7,027 nt of DNA from contig JAFOMB010000005.1 in NCBI GenBank assembly GCA_017419065.1, positions 1 through 7,027 of the forward strand. The letters run 5' to 3'. Made by a program: the position numbers and the translations under genes. Positions 6,198-7,027 of this stretch are shown one piece after another; within the stretch, counting starts at the first letter, position 1; every line of letters starts with the position of its first letter. Origin of the DNA: Erysipelotrichaceae bacterium (GTDB taxonomy: Bacteria; Bacillota_I; Bacilli_A; Erysipelotrichales; Erysipelotrichaceae). A model generated the notes under the pieces. The model did no database searches. It worked only from the letters and a program-made list of their open reading frames with translations, and was not told the origin of the DNA.

Positions 6198-7027
6198 ATG
6201 GGAATCAACTTATCAGGAAGAAACTTCTTAAAACTGCTGGATTACACCCCGGAAGAGATCCGCTACCTGCTGGATCTGGCCAAGGGTTTCAAACAGATGA
6301 AGAGGAACGGCGTTCCTCATGACTATCTGAGAGGAAAACAGATCGTCCTCCTGTTTGAAAAGACATCGACGAGAACGAGATGTTCCTTCGAAGTCGCCGG
6401 AAGAGACCTCGGCATGGGTGTCACCTATCTCGATCCGGGCTCCTCCCAGATGGGCAAGAAAGAATCCATCGAAGACACCGCCAGAGTCCTGGGCAGGATG
6501 TATGACGGTATCGAATACCGCGGCTTTGACCAGTCCATCGTCGAAGAGATCGCCGAGAAGGCCGGTGTTCCGGTCTGGAACGGTCTGACGACACAGTTCC
6601 ATCCGACACAGATGCTGGCGGACATCATGACCTGCGAAGAGCACTTAGGCGATATGAGAGGAAAGACTCTCGTCTTCATGGGTGATGCCGGAAACAATGT
6701 CGCCAACTCCCTCATGGTCGTCTGTGCGAAGCTGGGCATCAACTTCGTCGCCTGCGGACCGAAAAAGCAGATGCCGAAGAAGGAACTCGTCGACACCTGC
6801 AAAAAGATCGCCAAGGAGAACGGTTCTACTGTCACCTTGACAGAAGATGTGAAGAAGGGAACGAAGAATGCCGATGTCATCTACACCGACATCTGGGTCT
6901 CCATGGGCGAACCGGATGATATCTGGGCTGATAGGATCAAGCTCTTGGAACCGTACAGAGTCACGAAGGAAGTCATGAAGAACGCCAAAGACACCGCGAT
7001 CTTCTTGCACTGTCTGCCGTCTTTCCA
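6198..7027 (+). CDS. arcB: ornithine carbamoyltransferase, catabolic (partial, cut by right edge)
   Basis: In the arginine deiminase pathway this enzyme converts citrulline and phosphate to ornithine and carbamoyl phosphate, the reverse of arginine synthesis. The first 276 codons are present and the frame is open at the window end; full-length enzymes have about 330-340 residues. Carbamoyl-phosphate-binding STRTR is at 57-61 within FEKTSTRTRCSFEVA, and HPTQ at 135-138. The ornithine-loop SMG is at 235-237 in DIWVSMGEPDD, and the HCLP loop is at 271-274. The ATG has AAGGAG at 6186-6191 with a 6-base spacer. The catabolic (arcB) rather than biosynthetic (argF) label rests on co-transcription with arcA; sequence alone does not separate them. 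After HCLP the protein has Ser where most family members I recall have Ala (HCLPAFH). The rest of the gene, and probably arcC and arcD, lie beyond the edge. Confidence 0.96.
   Translation, partial: MGINLSGRNFLKLLDYTPEEIRYLLDLAKGFKQMKRNGVPHDYLRGKQIVLLFEKTSTRTRCSFEVAGRDLGMGVTYLDPGSSQMGKKESIEDTARVLGRMYDGIEYRGFDQSIVEEIAEKAGVPVWNGLTTQFHPTQMLADIMTCEEHLGDMRGKTLVFMGDAGNNVANSLMVVCAKLGINFVACGPKKQMPKKELVDTCKKIAKENGSTVTLTEDVKKGTKNADVIYTDIWVSMGEPDDIWADRIKLLEPYRVTKEVMKNAKDTAIFLHCLPSF

Overview
The window looks like ordinary chromosome of an anaerobic or fermentative member of the Bacillota (Firmicutes). The reasons are strong AGGAG-type ribosome binding sites 5-8 bases before most genes, TATAAT-like -10 boxes with very short leaders, compact U-tailed terminators, and Gram-positive-style ArcA and ArcB proteins. 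Base composition is moderate rather than very AT-rich. An Est1E-like cinnamoyl/feruloyl esterase fits a gut or rumen organism, possibly Erysipelotrichales or Clostridia, but the exact lineage cannot be settled from this sequence. No phage, transposon, CRISPR, tRNA or rRNA is visible. No gap between genes exceeds about 155 bases.

Layout, left to right. Bases 1-58 may hold the start of a further minus-strand gene, but this is very uncertain. Bases 59-111 form a minus-strand terminator. Bases 133-1538 are a two-gene minus-strand operon: a small TIGR04076-type protein of unknown function, then an aldo/keto reductase, with a 4-base ATGA overlap. Bases 1539-1692 are a divergent promoter region containing a small inverted repeat. 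Bases 1693-2637 are galM (aldose 1-epimerase), closed by a terminator that begins inside its stop codon. Bases 2723-4877 are a probable two-gene operon: a MATE-family exporter, then an alpha/beta-hydrolase resembling cinnamoyl esterases, followed by a terminator. From 4948 to the right edge are arcA (arginine deiminase) and the first 276 codons of arcB (ornithine carbamoyltransferase), 14 bases apart, behind an extended -10 promoter.

How the genes work together. ArcA and ArcB are the first two enzymes of the arginine deiminase pathway (arginine to citrulline and ammonia, then citrulline to ornithine and carbamoyl phosphate). The carbamate kinase and antiporter that would complete it are expected beyond the right edge. 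GalM interconverts sugar anomers before galactose or glucose catabolism and stands as its own transcription unit. The MATE exporter and esterase share a transcript, which suggests, but does not prove, release and export of a plant phenolic or similar toxic acid. The small protein and the reductase are probably translationally coupled. I found no convincing new system. The least understood part is the small-protein/reductase pair; the most testable idea is the exporter/esterase pair.
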